A DNA stretch of 64,000 bases, taken from NCBI GenBank assembly GCA_964574815.1, contig CAZNPL010000027.1:32994-96993 (forward strand). The letters run 5' to 3'. This document shows positions 52,112 through 62,254 of the stretch, in pieces. A program made the position numbers and the translations under genes. Source of the stretch: CAZNPL01 sp964574815. Lineage in GTDB: Bacteria > Planctomycetota > Phycisphaerae > UBA1845. The stretch's first letter is position 1; every line of letters starts with the position of its first letter. The notes under the pieces were generated by a model. That model was given only the letters and a program-made list of their open reading frames with translations, searched no databases and was not told the DNA's origin.

Positions 52112-55012
52112 ATGACCAGGCGCGGTATCACGTTGGGGCTAAAGCGTTTGCGCTTGTCCACCGGCTCGAGGTTGTCGACGCTCGTCGCGATCAGGACCCT
52201 GAGCGGGCTTCTCGCTTGCTTCGGCGCCGAGATCACGTGGGCACAGGCGCCGGTGCCGCTGGCCGACGACGTTCAGCAGCCGCTCCTGCCGACCGGCATC
52301 CTTCCTCACCCCGTCAGAATCGAAGGGGAACTCGCGTACCTCTGGCAGAACGACGACGGCGAGCACGTCCTTCACATGGTCGGCGATTTCTCCATGCGGA
52401 TCGGCGAGCGATCGTTCACGGCGCAGCAGGCTGTCATGTGGATGAGTCAACGCCGATACGAGGAACGCCGTTATCGTCGCTTCGAGATGGTCCTCCTGCG
52501 GAACGCCCGCATCGTCGAGCCCGCCGGCACCCTGACGGATGGACCTCTGCTTTTTGCGACGGTCTCCGCCTCCGGCGAAGTGTTCGTGTCCGCCGATCGG
52601 CGTGCATTCGCGTCCTCGGCTGACACCACGGCCTATCGCGACGCCCTCATGCTGCGGCAGCGACTTCGAGCCGGTCCGCCCGAGGAGCCTGCCGAACCCC
52701 AGCCGCCTGCGCCTCCGCCCGAAAGCGAGCTGCCCTCGCCGGTCTTTTACGGCGCCGACAAAACGACCCTCGTCGAACTCGATGACGGTCGCCCTGCCAT
52801 TGTGGCCTCCGGCAACGTGCACGTCTTTCGAAGCGATCCCACGGGCGAAAGCCCGCTCGAACTCCGCGCCGACAGTGCGGTGGTGTTCCTCAAACCCGAT
52901 CAGGACGCCGGGCCGGCGGCCCCGCTGCTGCGCGACCGCGACGGCCCTGCGGAAGCGGAGGCGCCGCCCGTGGAGGGCGTCTATCTCGAAGGCGATATTC
53001 GCATGTCCCTCGGGGACCGGCGCATGCGCTCCTCTCGCCTGTACTACGATCTGATGCTCGACCGAGCATTGATTCTCGACGCCGTCCTGTTCGGCAGGGT
53101 CCCCGAACGCGACCTGCCCGTTTACGTCCGTGCCGATCAGATCCGCCAGCTCTCCGAACGGGAGTATGCCGCCGACGAGGCGCTGCTGACCACCAGCGAC
53201 TTCCACACCCCCCATTACCATGTCGGCGCCGAGCGGATCAGAATCACCGACAAGTCGGCAACCGGCCCGGGAGGCGAACGGCTCGGACTCGCCCGCGCCC
53301 GGTACGAGGTGCGCAACGCGAGCTTCAATCTTTACGACGTGCCGCTTTTGTATTGGCCGCGCGCCGCCGGAGATGTTCGTTTCGGTGACACGCCCATTCG
53401 AGGTGTCAGCATCGGGGCCGACGACACCTTCGGCGCGACGGTCGAGACCGAGTGGGATCTGTTCAACCTGCTGAGTCTCGAACCGCCGCGGGGCCTCTCG
53501 AACGAGCTGCGCCTGGACTATTATGGCAAGCGCGGCCCGGGCGCGGGACTCGATCTCGAATACGAGCGGGACTATTCCTTCGGACTGTTCAGAAGCTACG
53601 TGATTCAGGATCACGGCGACGACAACCTCGGTGAATTCCGGGACAACAGACGCGACGACGGGACCCGGGGACGCCTGACGCTGCGCCATCGCCAATACCT
53701 TCCCGAAGACTGGGAGCTGTCGCTGGAAATCTCTTACCTCAGCGACCGCAATTTCCTCGAGCAGTATTTCGAACACGAATTCGACACGGACAAGGACCAG
53801 GAGACGCTCCTTTACCTGAAGAAACAGCGCGAGAATTGGGCCTTCACGGCGCTGGCCCAGTTCCGGATCAACGACTTCCTGACTCAGACCGAGCGTTTGC
53901 CGGAATTCAGCTTCCGCCTGATCGGCGAACCGCTCGGCGACCATGCCACGTGGTTCAGCGAGAGCCGCGCCGGCATCGTGCGGTACCGCGCCGCCGAAAA
54001 GGACTTCTACCTGCTGCTCATTGAGGGCTCCGACAAGCCCTCCTCCGGCTCAACCATGCGCGTGGACACTCGCCAGGAGGTCGAGTTCCCACTCCCCATC
54101 GGACCCCTGAATGTTGTTCCCTTCGTGGCCTTGCGCGGCACGGCCTGGGACGACTCTCCCGTCTCCGGCGGCCTGTCCCGCGGATTCGCGATCTACGGCG
54201 TCCGTAGCGCCATGTATTTCTCGCGGGTCTTTCCTGATGTGCGCAATCGCCTGCTCGATGTCGACGGCATCCGGCACATCATCAAGCCGGAACTGGTCGC
54301 TTGGGCTGCCAACTCCAATCGCGACTCCGAGGAACTTTATCCGTTCGACGAGTCCGTGGAGGGCATCGACGACTTCGACGGCGTCAAGCTCGGCGTCCGG
54401 CAGCGCTGGCAGACGAAGCGCGGGCCCGCCGATCGCCGCCGCGTGGTCGACTGGATCACCCTGGATGTGGAACTCGGCGTGTTCAACGACGCGCCCGGGG
54501 ACGCGTTCACAAACGGTTTTGTCTCCTACTCGCGCCCTGAGAACAGCATCGCCCGCAACTATCTGAACACCGAGTTCACCTGGCGCATCAACGACGCCAC
54601 CATCCTCGCCACCGAAATGAACTACGACATCAACGACGGTGAGGTCGACATATTCAACGTCGCGCTGGCCGTCGAGCGGTCACCGCGGTTCAGCTATCTG
54701 TTCGGGTATCGATTCATCGAGGAGGCCGACTCGAATCTGCTGGGCTTCGGTATGAACTACAAGATCGATGAGAAGCACATGCTCGCGTTTCGCGAGGAGT
54801 TCGATCTGGACCGCGGCGATACGCTGGACTTCAGCATCGGCTACGTGCGGAAGTTCCCGAGGTGGTACGTCGCCGTGACGTTCGAGCTCGACGAAGGCAA
54901 GGATGATGCGGGCATCTCGATATCCGCCTGGCCCGAGGGCCTGCCGAGAGCGGCGCTCGGCTCGCGAAGATTCACCGGCCTGGCCACGGCCACAACGCTG
55001 ACGAGGGATTAG
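52112..55012 (+). CDS. lptD: LPS-assembly protein LptD-like outer-membrane protein
   Basis: About 966 residues from ATG 52112; the frame extends upstream but lacks a better start. After a signal region (LLACFGAEITWAQA) come an OstA/LptA-like N-terminal part (GVYLEGDIRMSLGDRRMRSS) and YEVRNASFNLYDVPLLYWPR, a typical LptD junction, then a long beta-barrel ending in YVRKFPRWYVAVTFELDEG. LptD with LptE inserts LPS into the outer leaflet. Together with lpxD and lpxI it supports an LPS-bearing outer membrane. Confidence 0.85.
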   Translation: MTRRGITLGLKRLRLSTGSRLSTLVAIRTLSGLLACFGAEITWAQAPVPLADDVQQPLLPTGILPHPVRIEGELAYLWQNDDGEHVLHMVGDFSMRIGERSFTAQQAVMWMSQRRYEERRYRRFEMVLLRNARIVEPAGTLTDGPLLFATVSASGEVFVSADRRAFASSADTTAYRDALMLRQRLRAGPPEEPAEPQPPAPPPESELPSPVFYGADKTTLVELDDGRPAIVASGNVHVFRSDPTGESPLELRADSAVVFLKPDQDAGPAAPLLRDRDGPAEAEAPPVEGVYLEGDIRMSLGDRRMRSSRLYYDLMLDRALILDAVLFGRVPERDLPVYVRADQIRQLSEREYAADEALLTTSDFHTPHYHVGAERIRITDKSATGPGGERLGLARARYEVRNASFNLYDVPLLYWPRAAGDVRFGDTPIRGVSIGADDTFGATVETEWDLFNLLSLEPPRGLSNELRLDYYGKRGPGAGLDLEYERDYSFGLFRSYVIQDHGDDNLGEFRDNRRDDGTRGRLTLRHRQYLPEDWELSLEISYLSDRNFLEQYFEHEFDTDKDQETLLYLKKQRENWAFTALAQFRINDFLTQTERLPEFSFRLIGEPLGDHATWFSESRAGIVRYRAAEKDFYLLLIEGSDKPSSGSTMRVDTRQEVEFPLPIGPLNVVPFVALRGTAWDDSPVSGGLSRGFAIYGVRSAMYFSRVFPDVRNRLLDVDGIRHIIKPELVAWAANSNRDSEELYPFDESVEGIDDFDGVKLGVRQRWQTKRGPADRRRVVDWITLDVELGVFNDAPGDAFTNGFVSYSRPENSIARNYLNTEFTWRINDATILATEMNYDINDGEVDIFNVALAVERSPRFSYLFGYRFIEEADSNLLGFGMNYKIDEKHMLAFREEFDLDRGDTLDFSIGYVRKFPRWYVAVTFELDEGKDDAGISISAWPEGLPRAALGSRRFTGLATATTLTRD

Positions 55013-55108
55013 AAAAGAAGGAGACAGCAGTCGGCAGACAGGAGTCAGAATACAGAACACGCGCAGGAGAACTCATTCCGACTCCTGTCTCCTGGCTCCT
55101 TTTGCCCA
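55013..55108. repeat. Intergenic CAGGAG/CTCCTG repeat, copy 2
   Basis: AGACAGGAGTC (55036-55046) and GACTCCTGTCT (55080-55090) are perfect 11-bp inverted arms, with further GGAGAC/CTCC pairing outside. TCAGAATAC matches the complement of TATTCTGA in the copy at 34331-34430. It lies between lptD and the exporter gene. Confidence 0.6.
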
Positions 55109-57319
55109 ATGAGCGATTTCATTCTTCGATGGCATAAGCCCGCCGTTGCGCTCTTCGTTGTCGCCGCGATCATCTCCGCAGTTCTCCTGCTGACGCGAGG
55201 CCTCAAACGAGACTATTCGCTCGAGGCGTTCGTCGCCGCAAAGAGCCCCGAGTACGCCCAGTTCCGGCGGGTGATGGAGGAGTTCATCAGCAACGAATTC
55301 GCCGTGATCGCGCTTTCAGGTGCGGACGCGCAATCGGAAGGGACCCTGCAACTCGTCCGGGAACTCGAAGACGAGTTCAAAAAGCTTGATGCCGTGCAGC
55401 GCATCACCTCGCTGGCCGATGTGCTGGCGGCGCTCCCCGCCTTCCTGCGCCCCGCCGTCGCCGCCGGGGTCCGCGAGCATCCTCTGTTCGTGGACAACCT
55501 GATCAGCCGGGATGGGCGGACCACGGCCATCCTGTTGCAAATGAAAGGAGAAGGCGCGACCGGCGCGGTCCGGAAGCAGACTGTTGGCCGGCTCAAGGAG
55601 ATCGTCGCTCAGGCTCGGCAGGACCATCCCGACCGCAGAATCGTGCTGGCCGGGCCGTACGTCACGCTGATCGACATGTACGAATACGTCGATCGCGATC
55701 TGCTGAACTTCTCATGCGCGGCCTTCGCGCTGTTGGTCATCACCCTGGGGCTCGTTTTTCGCAGAGTCCAGCCCGCGGTGTTTTCGCTGGGGGTCTCGCT
55801 TGTGGCGACACTCTGTACCCTGGGCGTCGCATCCGCTTTCGATCTGCCCGCAACGCTGATCACGCAGATGATCGTGATCCTGGTGATGGTCCTGTCGGTG
55901 GCCAACTGCGTTCATTTGTGTGTCGCCGACGACGAGGTCTTCGTTCGAGCGCCGTTCTACGAGTGGACGCAGCGCGGCCGGCGCGTGCTGCAGCGGATGG
56001 CCGCGCCGTGTGCGGCCGTCATGGTGACCACTTCGGTCGGTTTCGGGTCGGTGTCGATCTCCAATATCACCCCGGTTCGGATGTTCGGCTACCTGATGGT
56101 CCTCGGCCTGATGCTGGCGCTGATCGTCTCGCTGATGTCCGTGCCGCCGTTGGCCCGCTCGCGGGCTCCGGCGGCCAGCGCGCGTGGGCCGCACCTGCTG
56201 CCCGCCTACCTGATGCGACTTGCGGCGTGGGTGAATCGGCGTCGCGGCCGGGTCATGCTCGGCTTCGTATTCGTCGCGATGGGTTTCGCGGCCTCGCTGC
56301 CCTGGCTTCGGTTCGAGAGCGATTTCGTCAAGAACTTCCGCGCCGGCAGCGAAGTGCGCCGCAGTTATGAATTCATCGAGTCGCACCTCTCGCCGACCGG
56401 CTCAGTGGAAGTCGTCGTGCGGCGTCGCGACGGCGAGTCGATCGTCTCGCCCGAGGCGCTCGCCGATCTTCGAAAAGCCGGCAAGCGGATTGTCGAGGAG
56501 TTCGAGCCCGTGAAGAGGGCGATGTCGCTGGCCGATCTGCTGACGCTTGGGCGCGGCGAGACGCCGTCCACGCAGTTTGAGATCACCGCGCGCATGGCTC
56601 TGGCCGAGCGTGTCCTGGGGGAGGACGCCGTGCGCAACTTCCTGAACGCCGACCGCACCGCGATGAGGCTCAACCTGCGCGTCAGCGAAGGGATCTCCGT
56701 TCATGAGAAGCTCGCGCTCGCCGACTCCGTCGACAAGATCACGCAGGAGACCATAGGCCCCGAGTACAGCACGGAGACGACGGGGCTCTACGTGTTCTAC
56801 GCCAGACTCGTGGCCGAGTTGTGGCGTGATCAGTTTCGCTCGCTCGCCCTGACGGCGCCGGCCGTTCTGATCGTGCTCATTCTGATGTTGCGTTCAGTGA
56901 AGGTGGGCCTGGTGGCCATGGTGCCTACGGCGCTGCCGATCGTGTTCTGCCTCGGAGGCATGGCGTGGACCGGCATTCCGGTCAACATGACCACGGCGAT
57001 GATGCTGTCAGTGACGATGGGCATCGCGGTCGATGACGCGGTCCACTATCTCTGGCGGTTTCGGTCGGCGTTCGAGGAGACCGGTGACTATTATGTGGCA
57101 CTCAGGACGGCGCACGGCAGCGTGGGACAGGCGTGCGTCTTCACGACAATCGTCATCGCGGGCGGCTTCTGGATTCTGATGCTCTCGCGCTTTCTCCCCA
57201 CGGCCTACTTCGGCGGGCTGCTGGGCTTCACGATGTGCGGGGCGCTGGCCGGAAACCTCATGCTGCTCCCGGCGATGGTGATGACGCTACGGCCCTTCTC
57301 CGCCGTCCGGTCCGGCTGA
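55109..57319 (+). CDS. RND/MMPL-superfamily exporter
   Basis: 736 residues in two halves, each with a membrane-spanning helix, a periplasmic loop of about 150-200 residues and a bundle of about five helices (near 205-345 and 585-730). The sterol-sensing/RND-like bundle is clear (LLNFSCAAFALLVITLGLVF; MMLSVTMGIAVDDAVHYLWR). The GxxxDD-type motif is seen as GIAVDDAVHYLWRF in the second half. MMPL proteins export lipids or hydrophobic compounds, often in planctomycetes beside lipid genes. The substrate is unknown. Its 3' end overlaps the convergent gene by 33 bases. Confidence 0.88.
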   Translation: MSDFILRWHKPAVALFVVAAIISAVLLLTRGLKRDYSLEAFVAAKSPEYAQFRRVMEEFISNEFAVIALSGADAQSEGTLQLVRELEDEFKKLDAVQRITSLADVLAALPAFLRPAVAAGVREHPLFVDNLISRDGRTTAILLQMKGEGATGAVRKQTVGRLKEIVAQARQDHPDRRIVLAGPYVTLIDMYEYVDRDLLNFSCAAFALLVITLGLVFRRVQPAVFSLGVSLVATLCTLGVASAFDLPATLITQMIVILVMVLSVANCVHLCVADDEVFVRAPFYEWTQRGRRVLQRMAAPCAAVMVTTSVGFGSVSISNITPVRMFGYLMVLGLMLALIVSLMSVPPLARSRAPAASARGPHLLPAYLMRLAAWVNRRRGRVMLGFVFVAMGFAASLPWLRFESDFVKNFRAGSEVRRSYEFIESHLSPTGSVEVVVRRRDGESIVSPEALADLRKAGKRIVEEFEPVKRAMSLADLLTLGRGETPSTQFEITARMALAERVLGEDAVRNFLNADRTAMRLNLRVSEGISVHEKLALADSVDKITQETIGPEYSTETTGLYVFYARLVAELWRDQFRSLALTAPAVLIVLILMLRSVKVGLVAMVPTALPIVFCLGGMAWTGIPVNMTTAMMLSVTMGIAVDDAVHYLWRFRSAFEETGDYYVALRTAHGSVGQACVFTTIVIAGGFWILMLSRFLPTAYFGGLLGFTMCGALAGNLMLLPAMVMTLRPFSAVRSG

Positions 57320-58345
57320 CGGCTCTTCGTCCCATGTCGTCGGCTCCGCGGCCAGGGCCTCGCGCTGGGGCACTGTGAGCTCGATGGCTCGCCGGGTCTT
57401 CTTGTCTCGCGGTCCCCCAACTTCGAGCACCACCCGGTAGGTGCCGGGCTGATCGTAGCGATGGATCGGTTCGGCCACGGGAGAGTCCGCCCCGTCGCCG
57501 AAGTACCATTGGTAAGCCCTCGGCGCAAACGACGAGCGGGTCTTGAATTGCACCGTCAACGGGTCGGCCCCTTCGACGGCCAGTGTCCGAATCCGAAGCC
57601 ACGGCTGGTTCCGAAGGACTTGTTCGAAAAAGGCCAGTGTCTGACTCGGGTGGCCGCGGTGTCCGCCTGAAACCTCGATCGCGAACACGTTGACGCCGTG
57701 GTCGCCCAGCCAGTCGAGCGCGTCTCTGGCTTGCTCACCCGTGATGACGTCCGCCGAACCGTAGATGACGGCTACAGGTTGATACGGGTCGATCTCGTCG
57801 GCCGCATCGCCCATAAACGCCGGGTCGAAGTTGCCCTGCTGGAGGGCCAGGGCCCGGAAAACTTCAGGGTGCTTGAGACCCGTGTACGCGACGGCGTAAT
57901 TGCCGGCCGACCAGCCCGTCATGAAGATACGCGAATCGGCGATGTTGTACGCCCCACTGATGTGGCGGACCACGGCGAGAATCCGATCTTCGTCCTCTTT
58001 CTGTTGTGCGATCTGAGTCTCCGTCCGCGTAAACAACCCGGCCCGTGTGCCTTTCAACTCCGGCGCCGCTACGACGAACTCCCGCTCCTCCGCGAATTTC
58101 ACCCAGTCCAGCATCTGCCGCATCGGATTGTCCCAGGGCTTGGTTCCATGGCAGAGAATCACCAGCGGCCACGCCAGCTCACGGTCATAGGTCGACGGCA
58201 CGTAGAGCCGGTATTTCACTTCGGCCTCGGGCTCGATTTCGTGCGTAATCGCGTTCGGGACGTTTGCGTCGCGGTACGGGGGACAGCCGGGGCAGCCGAG
58301 CAGGACGCCCGTCAAGCTCAACAATGTCAACGCTTTATTGATCAC
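57287..58345 (-). CDS. Alpha/beta-hydrolase lipoprotein with PKD domain
   Basis: 352 residues from GTG 58345, preceded by GAGGG; a GTG at 58381 is longer but lacks a ribosome site. The signal ALTLLSLTGVLLGC has a clear lipobox. The hydrolase part has WPLVILCHGTKPWDNPMRQM and a nucleophile motif MTGWSAGNYAVAY, and ends with VSGGHRGHPSQTLAFFEQVL, the catalytic His region. A PKD domain follows, with AYQWYFGDGADSPVAEPIH and YDQPGTYRVVLEVGG. It is probably a surface-attached carbohydrate esterase-like enzyme; the substrate is unknown. Confidence 0.85.
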   Translation of the reverse strand: MINKALTLLSLTGVLLGCPGCPPYRDANVPNAITHEIEPEAEVKYRLYVPSTYDRELAWPLVILCHGTKPWDNPMRQMLDWVKFAEEREFVVAAPELKGTRAGLFTRTETQIAQQKEDEDRILAVVRHISGAYNIADSRIFMTGWSAGNYAVAYTGLKHPEVFRALALQQGNFDPAFMGDAADEIDPYQPVAVIYGSADVITGEQARDALDWLGDHGVNVFAIEVSGGHRGHPSQTLAFFEQVLRNQPWLRIRTLAVEGADPLTVQFKTRSSFAPRAYQWYFGDGADSPVAEPIHRYDQPGTYRVVLEVGGPRDKKTRRAIELTVPQREALAAEPTTWDEEPSAGPDGGEGP

Positions 58346-58774
58346 GGCAACCCTCGCTACAAGAACTTCGAAAATCTGCACGCAGAAGATCCGTCACTAT
58401 AACACGCCAAAGCACTTGGGCAACCGTCGAAACGTCCTGATCGGAACGTCCGGTGCGTGACAGTTCAGGCACGTGCCACTGGCAGCCTGCCTGCCAGTGT
58501 GGCCGCACCGGCGGACAAGCCGCCCGTCCTGGCGCACGCGGCCGGAAACGCGCGAGGCGGTGCTGCGGTACCCCTCGAAACTGCCCCGCACACCGAAACC
58601 ACGGCGCTGCGCGACAGGTTCTTACAAAGGCCTCCACCGACTTGCATGTCACCCCTTCGACAAATGTAGTAGCATCGACCGGTCGCAGCAGAACCACACG
58701 ACGCGGGTAACGCACGGAGCATGTTCACTAGGCACGTGAACCAGGCGCCGCCAGCAACCAGCCGGAGATTAACC
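58346..58774. other. Gene-free stretch between hydrolase and Tricorn-like genes
   Basis: 429 bases between divergent genes. It contains a hairpin of the GGGTGCCACTGGC family (58477-58499). No convincing promoter was identified. Confidence 0.45.
58477..58499. repeat. Dispersed hairpin repeat, copy 2
   Basis: CACTGGCAG and CTGCCAGTG form a perfect 9-bp stem with loop CCTGC. It has the same length and position of variation as the copy at 16301-16323, where GG/CC replaces AG/CT. Confidence 0.65.
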
Positions 58775-61700
58775 ATGAGTACAAACAAACGAGACAAACT
58801 CGCATTTCTGGTCATCCTGTCAGTGCTCTGGGGTGCTTTGCCGACCTTGCCCGCGGCATCAGCCGCCGGGTGGATTGCGACGGCAACAACCCCGGCGCTG
58901 ATGACCATCACCGACGTCGAACAGACCGCCGTCAAGGGCCGACACGTCGGCATGATGCAATACCCCGACGTCAGCGCCACCCACATCGCTTTTGCCTACG
59001 CAAACGATCTCTGGCTCGTGCCGCGCGAAGGCGGCCTCGCCGTCCCTCTGGCCAGCCCGCCCGGCGGCGAGATGTTCCCCAAGTTCAGCCGGGACGGAGA
59101 AACCATCGCCTTCGTCGGAAACTACGACGGCGTCCTTGACCTGTACACCGTCGAGACCAAGGGCGGTGTCCCGACCCGCGTCACCCACCACCCGGACAAC
59201 GAGATGCTCTGCGACTGGACGCCCGATGGCCGCCTCCTCTTCTACGCCAACGGCTACGCATCCATGGCACGACAGAATCAGATCTTCACCGTCGCGGCCG
59301 ACGGTGGCCTGCCCGAGAAGCTGCCGGTTGAATACGGGGCCGATGCGGCCATCAGCCCCGACGGACGAATGCTGGCCTACCTGCCCTACACGCGAAACTT
59401 CAGGACGTGGAAACGTTACACCGGCGGCATGGCCACCGACATCTGGCTGTTCAATCTGGAAGACTACAGCTCCCAACAGGTCACCGACTGGGTCGGGACC
59501 GATACCATCCCCATGTGGCACGGCCGGGCGCTGTACTATCTATCCGACCAGGGATCCAGCCATCGCTACAACATCTGGTCCTACGATCCCCGAACCGAAC
59601 GCCGCACCCAGATCACCCACTTCGACGATTACGACATCAAATGGCCGTCCGTCGGCCCCGGCCCCGACGGAAAGGGCGAGATCGTCTTCCAATACGGCTT
59701 CGATCTCTACCTGCTGGACTTGGCAACCGGTAATTCGACGAAAGTGGACATCACCGTTCCGGGCGACCGCCCCGACATCCGTCCCAAAGTCATGGATGTC
59801 GGCGAATCGGTCACAAGCACCGGCATCTCCAGCACTGGCAAGCGCGCCGTCGTCGAGGCCCGCGGCGATATCTGGACCCTCCCCGCCCGGAAGGGCATCG
59901 CCCGGAACCTCACCCGCACCGACGGCCACGCCGAGCGGTTCCCCGCTTGGAGCCCCGACGGCCGCTGGATCGCATACTTCTCCGACGCCACCGGCGAGTA
60001 CGAACTCCACATCACGCAGTCCGACGGAAAGGGCGAAACGAAAAAGCTCACCGACCTCGGCCCCGGCTTCCGATATTCCCCCCGCTGGTCGCCCGACTCG
60101 AAGCACATCCTCTTTACCGACTACGCAGGTACCATCTGGATCCACACCCTCGACACCGGCGAGACCAAATCGATCGACCGCGACGTCTACGCCAACCAGC
60201 CTCATACGAGCTGGTCGCACGACTCCCGCTGGCTCGCCTACACCAAATCGGAGTCCGACAACCTCTGGTCGATCTGGCTCTACAACCTCGACAGCGGCGA
60301 ATCAACCAAAGTCACCAGCGGCATGTTCTGGGATACCTGGCCCACCTTCGATCGAAAGGGCGACTACCTCTACTTCGCTAGCCAACGCGACTTCAGCAAC
60401 CCCATCTACGACGACAATGGCCAGACCTTCGTCTACGTGCAGACCGACACCCTCAACCTCGTGCCGTTGAGAAAGGACGTCGAATCGCCGTTCGCCCCCG
60501 AAAACGACGAAGAGGAGTGGCAAGACGAAACGAAGGACGAAGAAGACCAGGAGGACGGAGACGACGCGGAAGAGGAGGGCGACGACGAGGAGGACGAGAA
60601 GGACGAACCAAACGGCGAAGAGGAAGAGGAAGAGGAAGAGTCCGACGACGAAGACGATCAAGACCAAGAGGAGGAAGAGAAGGACAAAGAGCCGCTCGAA
60701 ATCGACCTCGCGGGCTTCGAGTCCCGCGTCGTGAAGCTGCCCCTCAAAAGCGGCGCCTTCTTCAATCTCGCGGTCACCAGTGACCACAAGCTGATCTACA
60801 CGCGAACCGACGCCCAAGGAGACGCCTCAATTCAGATCTTCGATCCCGCCGCCGATGACCCCGAGGAAAAGACCGTGCTCAAAGGCGCCAGGAGCTTCGA
60901 CATCTCCGCCGACGGCAAGAAGCTCCTCATCCGCCACGGCGGAAAAACCGCCATCGTCGACGCCAAACCCGATCGTAAACTCGACAAGACCATCTCCTTC
61001 GACGACATGATGGTGACGATCGACCCGCGCGACGAATGGCGCCAGATGTTCTATGATGGCTGGCGCATCTACCGCGACTTCTTCTACGATCCCAACATGC
61101 ACGGCGTGGATTGGGTCGCCGTCCGCGACCGCTACGAACGCCTCCTCGATGATTGCATCAGCCGTGACGATCTGAACTTCGTCCTCGCCGAGATGATCTC
61201 CGAGTTGAACTGCGGCCACACCTACCTCTGGGGCCGCGGCGACGTCGAAAAAGCCCCCGAAGAGAACGTGGGCCTGCTCGGCGTCGACTTCGAACGCGAC
61301 AACGGCGCCTACCGCATCACCCGCATCCTCGGCGGCGGACCGTGGGACACCGACGCCAGAGCTCCGCTCAGCCGACCCGGTGCCGAGATCGAAGAGGGCG
61401 ACTATCTGCTCGCAGTCAATGGCCAACCCCTCGACGCCGACAAGGACCCATGGGCCGCCTTTCAGGGATTGGCCAACGAGGTCGTCAAGCTCACCGTCAA
61501 TGACCAGCCGGTGATCAACGACGAGGCCCGCGAGGTTCTGGTGAAGCTCCTCTCGAGCGAGAGCGACCTGCGATACCGTGACTGGGTCGAGCGCAACCGC
61601 CGCTACGTCGAAGAAAAAAGCGATGGCCGGATCGGCTACATCCACGTGCCCGACACCGGCCGCAACGGTCAGAGCGAGCTTTTCCGCCAGTTCCAGGGTC

Positions 61701-62254
61701 AGAAGTACAAGGACGCCCTGATCATCGACGAACGCTGGAACGGCGGAGGCCAGGACCCCGACCGTTTCGTCGAGCTGCTCAACCGCCCCGTCCTGAGCTA
61801 CCGCCCCAGCCGCCACGGCGAACCGCGACCGACCCCCGGTGATGCTCACCACGGACCCAAGTGCATGCTCATCAATGGCCGCGCCGGCTCCGGCGGCGAC
61901 CTCTTCCCCTACTACTTCCGCGCCGCCGGCGTCGGTAAGCTTATCGGAACACGAACCTGGGGCGGAGTCGTCGGCCTGTCCGGTAACCCCCGGCTGATCG
62001 ACGGCGGATACCTCAGCGTCCCGACCGTGGCGACCTACGAGCCCGACGGAACATGGGGCATGGAGGGATACGGCGTCGAGCCCGATATCAAGGTCGTCGA
62101 CGATCCGACGGAGTTGGCCAAAGGTGCCGAGCCCCAGTTGGACGCCGCCATCGAGCACCTGATGGAGGAACTCGAGCGTAACCCGCCGAAACGCCCGCCG
62201 ATTCCGCCGTATCCCGATCGTAGCGGCATGGGAATAAGGGAGGCTGACAAGTAG
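58775..62254 (+). CDS. Tricorn-like S41 protease with acidic insert
   Basis: 1159 residues from ATG 58775, with GGAG upstream. A signal peptide (AFLVILSVLWGALPTLPAAS) precedes a beta-propeller region with WD40/TolB-like blades (AWSPDGRWIAYFSDATGEYE). A very acidic stretch follows (about 575-640), then Tricorn core sequences DPRDEWRQMFYDGWRIYRDF and ELNCGHTYLWG. A PDZ-like region leads to the S41 active site INGRAGSGGDLFPYYF, with the catalytic serine in GSGGD. It probably degrades peptides in the periplasm or at the cell surface. The acidic insert is not usual for the family. Confidence 0.88.
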   Translation: MSTNKRDKLAFLVILSVLWGALPTLPAASAAGWIATATTPALMTITDVEQTAVKGRHVGMMQYPDVSATHIAFAYANDLWLVPREGGLAVPLASPPGGEMFPKFSRDGETIAFVGNYDGVLDLYTVETKGGVPTRVTHHPDNEMLCDWTPDGRLLFYANGYASMARQNQIFTVAADGGLPEKLPVEYGADAAISPDGRMLAYLPYTRNFRTWKRYTGGMATDIWLFNLEDYSSQQVTDWVGTDTIPMWHGRALYYLSDQGSSHRYNIWSYDPRTERRTQITHFDDYDIKWPSVGPGPDGKGEIVFQYGFDLYLLDLATGNSTKVDITVPGDRPDIRPKVMDVGESVTSTGISSTGKRAVVEARGDIWTLPARKGIARNLTRTDGHAERFPAWSPDGRWIAYFSDATGEYELHITQSDGKGETKKLTDLGPGFRYSPRWSPDSKHILFTDYAGTIWIHTLDTGETKSIDRDVYANQPHTSWSHDSRWLAYTKSESDNLWSIWLYNLDSGESTKVTSGMFWDTWPTFDRKGDYLYFASQRDFSNPIYDDNGQTFVYVQTDTLNLVPLRKDVESPFAPENDEEEWQDETKDEEDQEDGDDAEEEGDDEEDEKDEPNGEEEEEEEESDDEDDQDQEEEEKDKEPLEIDLAGFESRVVKLPLKSGAFFNLAVTSDHKLIYTRTDAQGDASIQIFDPAADDPEEKTVLKGARSFDISADGKKLLIRHGGKTAIVDAKPDRKLDKTISFDDMMVTIDPRDEWRQMFYDGWRIYRDFFYDPNMHGVDWVAVRDRYERLLDDCISRDDLNFVLAEMISELNCGHTYLWGRGDVEKAPEENVGLLGVDFERDNGAYRITRILGGGPWDTDARAPLSRPGAEIEEGDYLLAVNGQPLDADKDPWAAFQGLANEVVKLTVNDQPVINDEAREVLVKLLSSESDLRYRDWVERNRRYVEEKSDGRIGYIHVPDTGRNGQSELFRQFQGQKYKDALIIDERWNGGGQDPDRFVELLNRPVLSYRPSRHGEPRPTPGDAHHGPKCMLINGRAGSGGDLFPYYFRAAGVGKLIGTRTWGGVVGLSGNPRLIDGGYLSVPTVATYEPDGTWGMEGYGVEPDIKVVDDPTELAKGAEPQLDAAIEHLMEELERNPPKRPPIPPYPDRSGMGIREADK

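Noticed and set aside
60517..60783. Small Arg/Gly-rich protein inside the Tricorn-like gene
   Set aside because: It is a frame-shifted reading of the acidic insert.
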